From Salinivenus lutea (GTDB lineage: Bacteria; Bacteroidota; Rhodothermia; Rhodothermales; Salinibacteraceae), in NCBI GenBank assembly GCA_002894685.1, contig NCRC01000008.1, positions 1-64,000 on the forward strand: a stretch of DNA of 64,000 nt, given 5' to 3'. Both the position numbers and the translations under genes were made by a program. Each line of letters opens with the position of its first letter. Within the stretch, counting starts at the first letter, position 1. This document shows positions 26,640 to 35,186 of the stretch, in pieces. A model generated the notes under the pieces. The model ran no database searches. It was given only the letters and a program-made list of their open reading frames with translations, and had not been told where the DNA came from.

Positions 26640-27788
26640 CTACGCCTCAACGAGCGACGTGCGCTCCTGCACCTGTTGGTAGTAGTCCTCGTAGAGGGGC
26701 ACGACGCGGTCGATGTCGAAGGTGTTGACGGCGCGGTCGCGGGCGGCCTGGGCCATGGATGCGTGCAGGTCGTCGTCGGTGAGCAGCCGGCGCGTGCGGT
26801 CGGTGAAGGCCTCCAGGTCGTCGAGCGGACAGAGAAACCCCGTCTCGCCGTCGTTGACCAGTTCGGGGAGGCCGCCGACGTCGCTCACCACGGTGGGCAC
26901 GCTGCACGCCATGGCCTCCAGGGCCGCGAGCCCAAACGTTTCGGAGCCGCTGGGCATGAGGAAGACATCGGCAATGGACAGGATCTCCTCGATCGGGTCC
27001 TGCTTGCCGAGGAAGCGCACGTCGTCGTAGACGCCCAACTCGCGCGCTTTTCGCTCGGCGGGCACGCGGTCGGGGCCGTCGCCCACCAGGAGGAGCTTCA
27101 CGGACGGCACGTCCTGCTGCACGCGGTGGAAGATCTCCACCACCTGCGGGGCATTTTTGACCGGCCGAAAATTCGACACGTGGACAATGACCTTTTCGCC
27201 GTTGGGACAAAGGGCCTGTTTGAAGTGTCCCTTGTCTTGTCGCTGAAACCGGTCGGTGTCGATGAAATTGGGGATGACCTCAATGTCGCCCTCCACGTCA
27301 AAGTGGTCGTAGGTTTCCTGGCGGAGGTAGTTGGAGACGGCGGTCACGCCGTCGGATTCCTCAATCGACCACTCGACCACCGGGGTAAAGGAGGGGTCCT
27401 GCCCGATGAGGGTGATGTCGGTGCCGTGGAGCGTGGTGATGACGGGAAGGTGGATGCCGTCGCTGGCCAGGATCTGGCGGGCCGTCACGGCGCTCGTGGC
27501 GTGGGGGATGGCGTAGTGCACGTGCAGGATGTCGAGCCCGGCGTGCTTGGCCAGGTCCACCATCTTGCTCGTGAGCGACAGCGTGTACGGCGGCGATTCG
27601 AAGAGGGGGTAGGACTGGACGTTGACCTCGTGGAAGAAAATATTGCCGGCGACGTGCGAGAGCCGGAAGGGGAGGGAGGAGGACACAAAGTGAATCTCGT
27701 GTCCGCGCTCCGCAAGGGATTTCCCGAGTTCGGTTGCAACGACACCGCTTCCGCCGTAGGTGGGGTAACAGGTGATGCCGATTTTCAT
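26640..27788 (-). CDS. bshA: N-acetyl-alpha-D-glucosaminyl L-malate synthase
   Basis: 382-residue GT4 glycosyltransferase that joins GlcNAc from UDP-GlcNAc to L-malate, the first step of bacillithiol synthesis. The N-terminus MKIGITCYPTYGGSGVVATELG is characteristic of BshA, as are GHEIHFVSSSLPFRL, YAIPHATSA and the LHGTDITLIGQDPSF block. The C-terminal nucleotide-sugar domain contains GSETFGLAALEAMACSVP with the catalytic glutamate. ATG 27788 is preferred, since the 105 upstream residues in frame are low-complexity. BshB and BshC were not seen in this window. Confidence 0.94.
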   Translation of the reverse strand: MKIGITCYPTYGGSGVVATELGKSLAERGHEIHFVSSSLPFRLSHVAGNIFFHEVNVQSYPLFESPPYTLSLTSKMVDLAKHAGLDILHVHYAIPHATSAVTARQILASDGIHLPVITTLHGTDITLIGQDPSFTPVVEWSIEESDGVTAVSNYLRQETYDHFDVEGDIEVIPNFIDTDRFQRQDKGHFKQALCPNGEKVIVHVSNFRPVKNAPQVVEIFHRVQQDVPSVKLLLVGDGPDRVPAERKARELGVYDDVRFLGKQDPIEEILSIADVFLMPSGSETFGLAALEAMACSVPTVVSDVGGLPELVNDGETGFLCPLDDLEAFTDRTRRLLTDDDLHASMAQAARDRAVNTFDIDRVVPLYEDYYQQVQERTSLVEA

Positions 27789-28157
27789 TCGGACGCCGGG
27801 GGTCGGTCCAGAAGGACAGGGAACGTGGGGCTTTTTTCGCCTGATGAGCCAACTCACCCGGCAACGCAAGGTTGCACAAACGAAGAGGGTTTGAATGGGC
27901 CTTTGCACGCCGCCGGAGTCTCCAAACGGAAGAGGGTGGGCGATTCCCAAGGTCGGTCCTGTGGGCGGTCCCCGCTTCTTCCCCGTAGGCGCCAATCGTT
28001 TCGCGGGCGGGGGAGGCGCCCGAACAGGCGTCGACGGAGAGAAGACATTGGGCGCGTGGGCTGTTACTTTCAGCCCGGACGGCGCGCCCACACAATCGTA
28101 CACCAGCGGCGTCCGCGTCGCACTCGCTATTCTGAATCATCGATCCTTTTCCGACTC
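27789..28157. other. divergent intergenic region between bshA and an outer-membrane gene
   Basis: 369 bases hold the 5' regions of bshA (minus) and the barrel gene (plus). Reading frames present on both strands have no family character. No convincing promoter, riboswitch or terminator was recognised; TATTCT near 28130 could be a weak minus-10 box for the plus-strand gene. Confidence 0.4.
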
Positions 28158-28802
28158 ATGACGTCTCTCCCCATTCGCTACGCACGCTCAGCGCTTCTCT
28201 CGGCCGTTCTCATGATTGGACTTGCTGCGCCGGCGCAGGCGCAGCTCGGAGTGGCCGGGGGGCTCAACTTCGAATCCGCCGGTGACATCGAAACGTCGAC
28301 CAACGACAACGCCACCCTTGATAACTCGACCGGCTATCACATCGGGGTGGTGTATGAGCTTGGGCTCGGGGCCGCCACGTTGCGGCCGGGATTCTTCTAT
28401 CGCCGCGTCGGGGAGTTTGAGTTTTCTCAGGGCGCTCTTCCGAACATCAACGACCCACGATTTGACGTCTCGGCGTGGCAGATTCCCGTCGACCTTCGCT
28501 TCACGGTCCTCCCCACCCCGCTCGTGAGTCCGTATGTGCTGGCGGGGCCGATGGTAACCCTGCCGCGGGGCGAGGATGAGTTCGATGATGTGACGGAAGA
28601 GGTGTCGTACTCTCTCAACGTCGGCATCGGGGCCAACATTTCGCTGCCCGTCACCTCGCTCAAGCTTCAGCCGGAGCTGCGGTACGAATTTGGCGCTACC
28701 AAATTCATTAAGGACGACTTTGAGATCGGGGGGACGTCGTTTTCTCCGCAGGACTCGCCGCGGTTCAGTGCGTTTGGGCTCCGCCTGAACGTCATCTTTT
28801 AG
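28158..28802 (+). CDS. outer-membrane beta-barrel protein
   Basis: 214 residues. A signal peptide (about 1-28, cut after AQAQ) precedes an eight-stranded-type barrel of alternating strands: LGVAGGLNFES, YHIGVVYELGLG, TLRPGFFYRRVGEFEF, WQIPVDLRFTVL and PYVLAGPMVTLPRG. A final strand, FGLRLNVIF, ends in the C-terminal Phe expected for BAM-inserted proteins. This resembles the Bacteroidota outer membrane protein beta-barrel (OMP_b-brl) group. The function is unknown. The ATG at 28158 is set by the signal peptide; the in-frame upstream sequence is antisense to bshA. Confidence 0.85.
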   Translation: MTSLPIRYARSALLSAVLMIGLAAPAQAQLGVAGGLNFESAGDIETSTNDNATLDNSTGYHIGVVYELGLGAATLRPGFFYRRVGEFEFSQGALPNINDPRFDVSAWQIPVDLRFTVLPTPLVSPYVLAGPMVTLPRGEDEFDDVTEEVSYSLNVGIGANISLPVTSLKLQPELRYEFGATKFIKDDFEIGGTSFSPQDSPRFSAFGLRLNVIF

Positions 28803-28823
28803 GAGCTGCGTGGGGCCCCGGGG

Positions 28824-28847
28824 GCTCCTGGCCGAGGGGGCAGGAGC
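28824..28847. terminator. GC-rich hairpin between convergent genes
   Basis: GCTCCTG (28824-28830) and CAGGAGC (28841-28847) form a perfect 7-bp stem in the 75-base gap between the barrel gene and the convergent hydrolase gene. There is no T-tract on either side, so bidirectional termination is likely but weakly supported. Confidence 0.4.
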
Positions 28848-28877
28848 GGGCGCTGGGGGCTTCCTGCGCGTTTCGGG

Positions 28878-29537
28878 CTAGGAAACTTCCTTGTAGAACC
28901 GGAAGCGGCGCTCGTCGACGCGATAGGTCCAGTTGGGCGACACGAACTGCTGCTGGTTCGCCCAGGCGGGCATTCGGCGTCCCTGCATGGACCGTTCGCT
29001 GTAGAAGTGGCGCGTTTCGACCGAGAAGGGACGGTAGGTCGGGTCGGCGTGGCGGACGTAGTGAGCAATCCAGAGCGCCTGTTGCCAGGAGGAGAACGGC
29101 GTCCCCGAGTGGAGCCGGGTGTAGAACGAGCGTTTCGGGGAGCCGGGGTTGAACGCGCTGAACTGATAGGGGTCGAGGACGACGTCCTTGTAGGTGTCGT
29201 TGCCCCGATACTCGGTTTCCACGCGGTTCCGAATGACCCAGGCCACCAGCTCCTGCTCGTGGGGAAGCTTGGTTTCGGAGTAGATGGCCCGCGCGAGCCA
29301 GAGCGTGGACTCGTCGATGTCGGATGGGGTGGTTGCGGGGTCCGAGGCTTGGAGATCGGAGGCCCCGTACGCGCCGCTCAGCAGCTCAAACTGCTCGTCC
29401 GTCAGCGTATCGGCCGCAGCCGGGGAGTGGAAGCGTGACAGTCGATCCTCCGAGAACGGGTTGAGGGCAATCCCGCCGCCAACAGTTAGGGTGAGCGTTC
29501 CGAGACACGTCCAGAGGACAAAATCACGCTTACTCAT
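28878..29537 (-). CDS. SleB-like cell wall hydrolase family protein
   Basis: 219 residues. An N-terminal hydrophobic segment (about 6-25) acts as a signal or anchor. A domain at about 80-200 matches the cell wall hydrolase (SleB/Hydrolase_2) pattern: LARAIYSETKLPHEQELVAWVIRNRVE, where the glutamate of YSE is the expected catalytic residue, then FSAFNPGSP and HFYSERSM. These enzymes cleave peptidoglycan glycan strands, so an envelope location is likely. ATG 29537 is chosen; GTG 29543 is six bases upstream. It is convergent with the barrel gene and divergent from pdxB. Confidence 0.78.
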   Translation of the reverse strand: MSKRDFVLWTCLGTLTLTVGGGIALNPFSEDRLSRFHSPAAADTLTDEQFELLSGAYGASDLQASDPATTPSDIDESTLWLARAIYSETKLPHEQELVAWVIRNRVETEYRGNDTYKDVVLDPYQFSAFNPGSPKRSFYTRLHSGTPFSSWQQALWIAHYVRHADPTYRPFSVETRHFYSERSMQGRRMPAWANQQQFVSPNWTYRVDERRFRFYKEVS

Positions 29538-29873
29538 GAACACACGCTGTTATTCGTAGGATCGCGAAAGGGGGCGGAGACGAAACGGAAGCCCCAAAGA
29601 GATGACGAGAAGAAGGAAGAACGCCCGAAGCACAGGCGCACATTTCGGGACGCTGTACTCTACCACCCACCCGAGGTTTCCGAAATGAGAGGGGGATGAG
29701 GCGGAAAATATCGGGTTTCAGCCGAAATTTGGCATCATTCACGCGACCTTAGCCGTGGATTGGTCCATCATGCATACTTGTAAAGACGGCCCGAACAGAG
29801 AGTACACGTTTGGTGAGGGGGAAATGTGATACAAAAAGCGCTTACGAGACCTACACAATCGGCAAATCCCAAG
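29538..29873. other. divergent intergenic region between the hydrolase and pdxB
   Basis: 336 bases, notably more AT-rich near 29690-29870 than the genes around it. A TTG at about 29778 and a TAcacgTTTG sequence at about 29803-29812 resemble the two Bacteroidota promoter boxes, but the spacing is a little long and the second box has two extra bases. Nothing else was recognised. Confidence 0.35.
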
Positions 29874-31052
29874 ATGGACCTTAAGATTGTTGCGGACCAA
29901 AATATTCCCTGCGTGGAGGAGGCGTTCGGCTCCCTGGGAACGGTGACGACCATGCACGGGCATCGAATCGACCGGGACGCAGTGGCGAATGCCGACGTGT
30001 TGCTCGTTCGGAGCGTGACGCCCATCACGCCCGAGCTCCTCGGCGGAGGCTCGGTCCGGTTTGTTGGGTCGGCCACGATTGGGACCGACCACGTGCGGCA
30101 GGCATTCTTGGACGCGGAGGACATTGCGTTCGCGCACGCACCGGGCTCCAATGCGGACTCGGTGGCCGACTATGTCGTCGCGGCGCTGCTCGTCCTCGCC
30201 CGACGCCGGCAGGTGCGCCTGTCCGAGCGGACGGTGGGCATTGTGGGGTGCGGCAACATCGGCGGGCGGCTGGCGCGGCGGCTCTCGGCGCTCGGCCTTG
30301 AGGTGCTGCGCAACGATCCGCCCCGGGCCGAGGCGGAAGGGCCTCCGCACGACTTTGTATCTCTCGACACTGTGCTCCGCCGGGCAGACGTTCTCACGCT
30401 CCACGTCCCGCTGACGGAGGAGGGCCGGCACCCGACCCGGCACCTGATTGGGGACGAGGAGTTGGGCCGGCTCTCGGAGGGCACGTGGCTCCTGAATACG
30501 TCCCGCGGGCCCGTGATTGACGGAGCGGCGCTGCGGGACGCGACGGAGGAGGGGCACCTCGGGGGGCTCGTGCTTGACGTGTGGCCGGACGAGCCGACGC
30601 CCGCCCCGGCACTCGTAGAGGCGGCGGACCTCGCCACGCCCCACATCGCCGGGTACGCCTACGACGGCAAGGTGCGCGGCACCCGGATGCTATACGAGGC
30701 GCTCTGCCAACACCTGAACGTCGAGCCCGCGTGGGACCCGGAGGCGGTCCTGGCGCCCGACGACCCGGACGACCTGCGGTGCGTGCCGCCGGACCCGCGA
30801 CTGCCCGCCCCCGATGCGCTTCACCGCCTCGCCCGGCAGGCGTACGACGTGGCTGCGGACGATGCCCGCTTTCGGGCGGCGTTCGAGGGCCCGGTGGACG
30901 AGCACGCCGCTGCCTTCCGTCATCTGCGGGCAACCTATCCCCGCCGCCGCGAATTCCAGACCCACACCGTTCCGCGGCATGCGATTGGGGCGCCGCTCCG
31001 TCCCGCCGTGGCCGACGGGCTCACGATGCAGCTGACGGATCGGCGGCGCTAG
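29874..31052 (+). CDS. pdxB: erythronate-4-phosphate dehydrogenase
   Basis: 392-residue D-isomer-specific 2-hydroxyacid dehydrogenase of the PdxB type, second step of the DXP-dependent vitamin B6 pathway. It begins MDLKIVADQNIPCVEEAFG and has the FVGSATIGTDHV block, the NAD-binding TVGIVGCGNIGGRLARRL and the WLLNTSRGPVIDGAAL block. A final PdxB dimerisation domain (about 290-380) separates it from SerA or lactate dehydrogenases. GTG 29826 is an in-frame alternative, but ATG 29874 matches the family start. It overlaps the convergent era gene by four bases. pdxJ lies just beyond era, so two B6 genes bracket era. Confidence 0.94.
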   Translation: MDLKIVADQNIPCVEEAFGSLGTVTTMHGHRIDRDAVANADVLLVRSVTPITPELLGGGSVRFVGSATIGTDHVRQAFLDAEDIAFAHAPGSNADSVADYVVAALLVLARRRQVRLSERTVGIVGCGNIGGRLARRLSALGLEVLRNDPPRAEAEGPPHDFVSLDTVLRRADVLTLHVPLTEEGRHPTRHLIGDEELGRLSEGTWLLNTSRGPVIDGAALRDATEEGHLGGLVLDVWPDEPTPAPALVEAADLATPHIAGYAYDGKVRGTRMLYEALCQHLNVEPAWDPEAVLAPDDPDDLRCVPPDPRLPAPDALHRLARQAYDVAADDARFRAAFEGPVDEHAAAFRHLRATYPRRREFQTHTVPRHAIGAPLRPAVADGLTMQLTDRRR

Positions 31053-31963
31053 GATCGGTAGCCGTACGACCGGAGCAGCTGCTCCCGGTCGCGCCAGTCC
31101 TTGCGCACCTTCACGTGGAGGTTCAGGTACACGGGGCTCTGCACGAACGCCTCAATGTCCTTCCGGGCGGCCGTGCCTACGCGCTTGAGGGCGGAGCCGC
31201 CCTCCCCGATGAGGATGCCCTTGTGGCTGTCCTCCATCACCACGATCTCGGCGTCGATGTAGTCCTTTTCGCCCTCGCCGCGCTCCTCGTAGGTGACGAT
31301 GTTGACCTGGACGGAGTAGGGAATTTCTTGGTGATAGTGCTGGTACACCTTCTCCCGGACAATCTCGGCCACGAAGAACCGCTCGGGGTGCTCGCTGATC
31401 ATCTCCTTCGGGTAGAAGGGCGGGCCCTCCGGCAGGGCGTCGACGACCAGGTCGACGAGCGTGTCCAGGTTCTGCCCCTTCTTGGCGGACGTGGGCACCA
31501 CCTCGTCGAACGCGCGCAGCTCGGTGTACGACTCCACGAGGGGGAGCGTCTGGTCGTTCGGGACCAGGTCCATCTTCGTGAGCACCAGAAAGGCCGGCGT
31601 GTCGCCGATTTGCTGCAGGCTTTCGGTGTCGGGCTTCTCCTGCGTGGCTTCGTGGAGAAAGAGGAGCAGGTCGGCGTCGCGGATGGCCCCCTTCACTTGT
31701 CCCATCATCGCCTCGTGCAGGCCGTAGCGCGGCTCGATGATGCCCGGCGTGTCGAGAAAAATCACCTGATGCTCCGGGCTGGAGTGAATGCCGATCACGC
31801 GGTGCCGCGTGGTCTGCGGCTTGCGCGTCACGATCGACAGCTTCTGGCCCAGGAGGGCGTTCATGAGGGTGCTCTTGCCCACATTGGGCTTGCCCACGAT
31901 GGCGACGTAGCCGCTGACGTGGTCCTCAGGAATGTCGTCGAAAAAGGGATCCGGCTCCTCCAT
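31049..31963 (-). CDS. era: GTPase Era
   Basis: 304-residue Era, a GTPase that binds the 3' end of 16S rRNA during 30S assembly. G motifs: GKPNVGKST (G1), DTPGI (G3) and TKMD (G4), with TRHRVIG marking the switch I side. The C-terminal KH domain has the GEGGSALKRVGTAARKDIE segment, followed by LNLHVKVRKDWRD typical of Era. It lies 48 bp after pdxJ on the same strand and probably shares its transcript. It meets pdxB tail to tail with a 4-base overlap. Confidence 0.96.
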   Translation of the reverse strand: MEEPDPFFDDIPEDHVSGYVAIVGKPNVGKSTLMNALLGQKLSIVTRKPQTTRHRVIGIHSSPEHQVIFLDTPGIIEPRYGLHEAMMGQVKGAIRDADLLLFLHEATQEKPDTESLQQIGDTPAFLVLTKMDLVPNDQTLPLVESYTELRAFDEVVPTSAKKGQNLDTLVDLVVDALPEGPPFYPKEMISEHPERFFVAEIVREKVYQHYHQEIPYSVQVNIVTYEERGEGEKDYIDAEIVVMEDSHKGILIGEGGSALKRVGTAARKDIEAFVQSPVYLNLHVKVRKDWRDREQLLRSYGYRS

Positions 31964-32011
31964 TTGAAAAACGAGGGTTGAAGAAAAAGGAAGTATGGGG
32001 CGCGGCGAGGC

Positions 32012-32737
32012 TTAGGGCTGATGCAGGGCGGTGTGAATGTCGCGTACGGCCTGATCGATGCCGACGAGCACCGCACGGGCGATGACCGCAAATCCAATGG
32101 ACACCTCCTGGACGTGCGGCACGCGTTCCTGGAAGCGGGACAGATTGCGGTAGTTGAGGCCGTGGCCGGCATGTACGCGCAGGCCGGCCTCGTGGGCCGC
32201 CTGGGCGCCGGTGGCCAGGCGCTCCGCTTCGGCCTGCTGGTCGGCCTCCGTCGGGGCGTCGGAGAAATCGCCCGTGTGGATCTCGATGGTGTTGGCTCCG
32301 ACCGCGGCGGCCGCCTCGATCTGTTCGGGCACAGGGTCCACGAACAGGCTTACCTGCTCCACGCCGGCGTCGTACAGCCGATCGATGACGGAGCGGAGGC
32401 GGTCCGCATTTGCGGTCACGTCGAGTCCCCCTTCCGTGGTAACCTCCTCTCGATGTTCCGGGACGAGGGTGGCGAGGTCGGGACTCACATCGCAACAGAT
32501 CGACACTACCTCCTCTTCGGTCGACAGCTCAAAGTCGAGTTTGCCCTGGACCGTGGCCGCAAGCTGGCGCACATCCCGTTCGGTGATGTGGCGCCGGTCC
32601 TCCCGCAAATGAAACACGATGCCGTCGGCCCCGGCGTGCTCGCACCGGGCCGCCGCGTGGACCGGATCGGGAAACGTCTCTTGGCGGGCGTTTCGCAGGG
32701 TCGCCACGTGGTCGACGTTGATCAGCAGGTTGGTCAT
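32012..32737 (-). CDS. pdxJ: pyridoxine 5'-phosphate synthase
   Basis: 241-residue TIM-barrel enzyme that condenses deoxyxylulose 5-phosphate with aminoacetone 3-phosphate to make pyridoxine phosphate. The opening LLINVDHVATLRNARQE, then GADGIVFHLREDRRHI, DFELSTEEEV, VSLFVDPVPEQIEAA and GLRVHAGHGLNYRN are all PdxJ blocks with the expected His and Glu catalytic positions. The chosen ATG (32737) matches the family start; the 83 upstream in-frame residues do not. It forms a likely two-gene operon with era. Confidence 0.95.
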   Translation of the reverse strand: MTNLLINVDHVATLRNARQETFPDPVHAAARCEHAGADGIVFHLREDRRHITERDVRQLAATVQGKLDFELSTEEEVVSICCDVSPDLATLVPEHREEVTTEGGLDVTANADRLRSVIDRLYDAGVEQVSLFVDPVPEQIEAAAAVGANTIEIHTGDFSDAPTEADQQAEAERLATGAQAAHEAGLRVHAGHGLNYRNLSRFQERVPHVQEVSIGFAVIARAVLVGIDQAVRDIHTALHQP

Positions 32738-33015
32738 GGAGAGCAGTGGGCCCAGACACAAACGGGAAGCGAAGAGGACACTCCTGCAACTCGGTGGGGG
32801 GCGGTTTGTTTGTGGACGACCCTCAACATTCACGGCGTTCGAACGAACCGACACGGCGCCGCCTGCGGGAGGAGGGTCCTGATTGCATTTCGACCGGGTG
32901 CCCTCTATTTTCGGCAGTCGACGCCGCACTCTCCGGTCTCGCCGGGTACGAACAGGGCGAATGAGGAGACGGTACTTCGAACCCAATTATTGTCATCACC
33001 CACCGGATCGATCAT

Positions 33016-33477
33016 ATGGCGACGCGTAGCGAACAGCTTCGAACGGGCGTGCAGGTCACGCTGGGCATTCTCATTGTCGGCCTGGCGTACTTCCTTTACT
33101 ACTCAATTACCGAGCCCTACGAGCAGATTGAGCGCCAACAGCAGCTCACGGAAGACACTCGGAATCGAATGTCCAACATTCGAACGGCACTGATCGACTT
33201 TGAGCGCGACAGTGGGTCGTTCCCGGATTCCCTTGATGGAATGCTTGTTCACCTCCGTAACGACTCCATTCTGGTGAATGAGCAGGACAGTGTGTTTGGT
33301 GGGCCGATTAATCTGGATTCGCTGTTTTACTCGCCCCGAACGGGCAACCGATTCCAGTACAGCGTCAGTGACACGGGGCGCGTCGAGACCTATCTGCTGA
33401 AGGACCCCGACTCGGACGACCAAATTGGCACGCTGACGGGAGATCCCACGCAGACCAACGCGGCCAGCTGGGAGTAG
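33016..33477 (+). CDS. pseudopilin-like single-helix protein
   Basis: 153 residues, not assigned to a named family. An N-terminal membrane helix (about 13-31) is followed by a charged amphipathic helix (QIERQQQLTEDTRNRMSNIRTALIDFERD) and then GSFPDSLDGML with a short beta-rich C-terminal half. A long N-terminal helix, a stretch on which small residues are filled in by 'FPDSLDGL'-like text, and a small globular head resemble a type II secretion/type IV pilus pseudopilin, though no prepilin peptidase site (G/E) is seen. A PilM-like gene follows 55 bp later, which supports the idea. Confidence 0.7.
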   Translation: MATRSEQLRTGVQVTLGILIVGLAYFLYYSITEPYEQIERQQQLTEDTRNRMSNIRTALIDFERDSGSFPDSLDGMLVHLRNDSILVNEQDSVFGGPINLDSLFYSPRTGNRFQYSVSDTGRVETYLLKDPDSDDQIGTLTGDPTQTNAASWE

Positions 33478-33532
33478 GGCTGACGGGAGGACGTTCGATC
33501 TCGCGCGTGAGGGATGAGTCTACCTTGGGGAC

Positions 33533-34432
33533 ATGACGAGCGCTAGTGCACTCCACATTCAGGGACGTCGGCTGCGGTACGTCGAGGTTGCCCGCGCCGC
33601 CGACGGGCCGTCGGTGGTCACTGTGGGCCAACACGTGCTCGAGGAGGAGGGGCTCCAGGGCCTTCTGGGGGCGGATGCGGAGCTGTCGCGAGAGGGGCGA
33701 GACACACTGGAAAAGGCACAAGATGCCCTTTCGGCCGAGAAGGGGCGGGTGGTCGTGCCGCCGTCCGCGGTCTACAGTTTTTTTGTCCCCCTCCCGGCCG
33801 AGGCGCCCGGGGAGCGGCGGCAGCACGTGCTCCAGCAGACCGCCCTCGTTACGGGCACCGAAACGGTGTCTCACCTGCACGTGGAGGCCGCCGAGGTGCG
33901 CCCTGCCCCCGACCAGGAGGGACGGCCCTACGAGTGGGTGCATGTGATGGCCGTCCCGAACGAGGCGCGCACGCAGATCGGGTCGGTCTTCGGCGGGGCG
34001 GAGGACGAGTGGGACTGGATGGTGAGCTCCGAGGCGGTGGCGTACGTCCCTCGTGCCGACGCAGCGGACGCGGGGGCTCCCTTCGCGCTGCTCGCTGGCG
34101 AGTACGAGACGCACACGGAATTTGCTCTCGTACACGAGGGCGACTGGCATCACGCCCAGTACACCGAGGCACCCGAGCACGCGGAGGACCTGGGGTACAG
34201 CGTTCGGTCGTTTCTGAACGGGGTGGGCGTATCGCCGGGCGCCGTGGGACAGGTGGCGACGTATGGGGCGCCGATGACGCCTGCGCACCGGTCGGTCCTT
34301 GAGGCGGAAGTCGGACCGGAGGCGGCGGCCCTCGACCCCTTTGCCAGGATTGCGGACGAGCCGGCGGGGGAGGGAGAGCCGTCCGCCTTTGCCCCCTGTG
34401 TGGGCGCCGCCCTGCACGCGCTCGACGACTGA
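33533..34432 (+). CDS. PilM-like protein, type IV pilus/secretion assembly type
   Basis: 299 residues, distant resemblance to PilM (actin-fold) proteins. The N-terminus ALHIQGRRLRYVEVARAADG corresponds to the first PilM strands. The segment GRVVVPPSAVYSFFVPLPAEAPGERRQHVLQQTALVTG follows the PilM pattern of a valine-rich strand, 'P-x-S-x-V', a short 'LP' turn and an ExxxxLQ-type helix. A middle section binds nothing recognisable and the phosphate-binding loops look degenerate. The C-terminus (GVSPGAVGQVATYGAP) could be the second actin lobe. It is 55 bp after the pseudopilin-like gene and 110 bp before rsmD. The function is inferred only. Confidence 0.68.
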   Translation: MTSASALHIQGRRLRYVEVARAADGPSVVTVGQHVLEEEGLQGLLGADAELSREGRDTLEKAQDALSAEKGRVVVPPSAVYSFFVPLPAEAPGERRQHVLQQTALVTGTETVSHLHVEAAEVRPAPDQEGRPYEWVHVMAVPNEARTQIGSVFGGAEDEWDWMVSSEAVAYVPRADAADAGAPFALLAGEYETHTEFALVHEGDWHHAQYTEAPEHAEDLGYSVRSFLNGVGVSPGAVGQVATYGAPMTPAHRSVLEAEVGPEAAALDPFARIADEPAGEGEPSAFAPCVGAALHALDD

Positions 34433-34437
34433 CGGCG

Positions 34438-34467
34438 CCGCGGGCGAATCGGATCTCTTGCCCGCGG
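34438..34467 (+). terminator. possible terminator between the PilM-like gene and rsmD
   Basis: CCGCGGGC (34438-34445) and GCCCGCGG (34460-34467) form a perfect 8-bp stem directly after the stop codon, followed by ACTCCTTT. The T content is low, so termination is possible but not certain. Confidence 0.4.
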
Positions 34468-34542
34468 ACTCCTTTACATGAAGGTGTGCATCGACGAACT
34501 GAGCGGGGGACCCGCTTGGCCTCATCAATCTTGCTCTGCGTT

Positions 34543-35139
34543 ATGAACATTATCGCCGGTGAATTTGGAGGGCACGGGCTGAAGTCGCCTCCGGGACACG
34601 AAACGCGTCCGTCGACCGCTCGCGTTCGGGAGTCGCTCTTTAGTCTCGTCGATGCCCGCATCTACCTCGACGGGGCGGAGGTGCTGGACCTTTTTGCCGG
34701 CACGGGTGCCCTCGGGCTGGAGGCCCTGAGCCGGGGGGCGGCGCTCGTCACCTTCGTCGAGTCGGATGGGCAGGTCCTCGAGTACGCCCGGGAAAACGCC
34801 GAAAAGCTGGGCGTTGAGGACCGGTGCATCTTCATTCAGGGAGACGCCGTCGACTTTCTGGAGCAGTACAGCGGGCCCGAGCTCGACCTCATCATGGCGG
34901 ACCCGCCGTACAAGCTCGACGCCCTGCGCGATCTGCCCGATCTCGCCGTTCCCCTGTTGCAGCGCGACGGCGTCTTTACGCTGGAGCACAGCTCGCACGA
35001 CTGGTTCGACGAGCACCCGCACCTCATGACCAGCCGGCCCTACGGGCGAACGATCGTGAGTCTTTTTCGCCCCCCGCTTCCACCGGCCGACGACGCGGAA
35101 GAAACGTCGTCGGAGGGGGCGGCCTCGCCGTCGCCGTAA
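34543..35139 (+). CDS. rsmD: 16S rRNA (guanine-966 N2) methyltransferase
   Basis: 198-residue RsmD-type Rossmann methyltransferase that modifies G966 of 16S rRNA. It starts MNIIAGEFGGHGLKSPPG. The SAM loop is VLDLFAGTGALGLEALSRGA. The catalytic motif is DLIMADPPYK (NPPY type), and TRPSTARVRESLFSLV is a characteristic family block. A proline- and acid-rich tail of about 20 residues ends the protein. The frame extends 19 codons upstream, but ATG 34543 fits the family. It is 47 bp before coaD, a pairing common in bacteria. Confidence 0.95.
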   Translation: MNIIAGEFGGHGLKSPPGHETRPSTARVRESLFSLVDARIYLDGAEVLDLFAGTGALGLEALSRGAALVTFVESDGQVLEYARENAEKLGVEDRCIFIQGDAVDFLEQYSGPELDLIMADPPYKLDALRDLPDLAVPLLQRDGVFTLEHSSHDWFDEHPHLMTSRPYGRTIVSLFRPPLPPADDAEETSSEGAASPSP

Positions 35140-35186
35140 GGCCCCGTTCGGGGGCGCGCTCCCATCGCAGAATTGTCGCCGACGCC

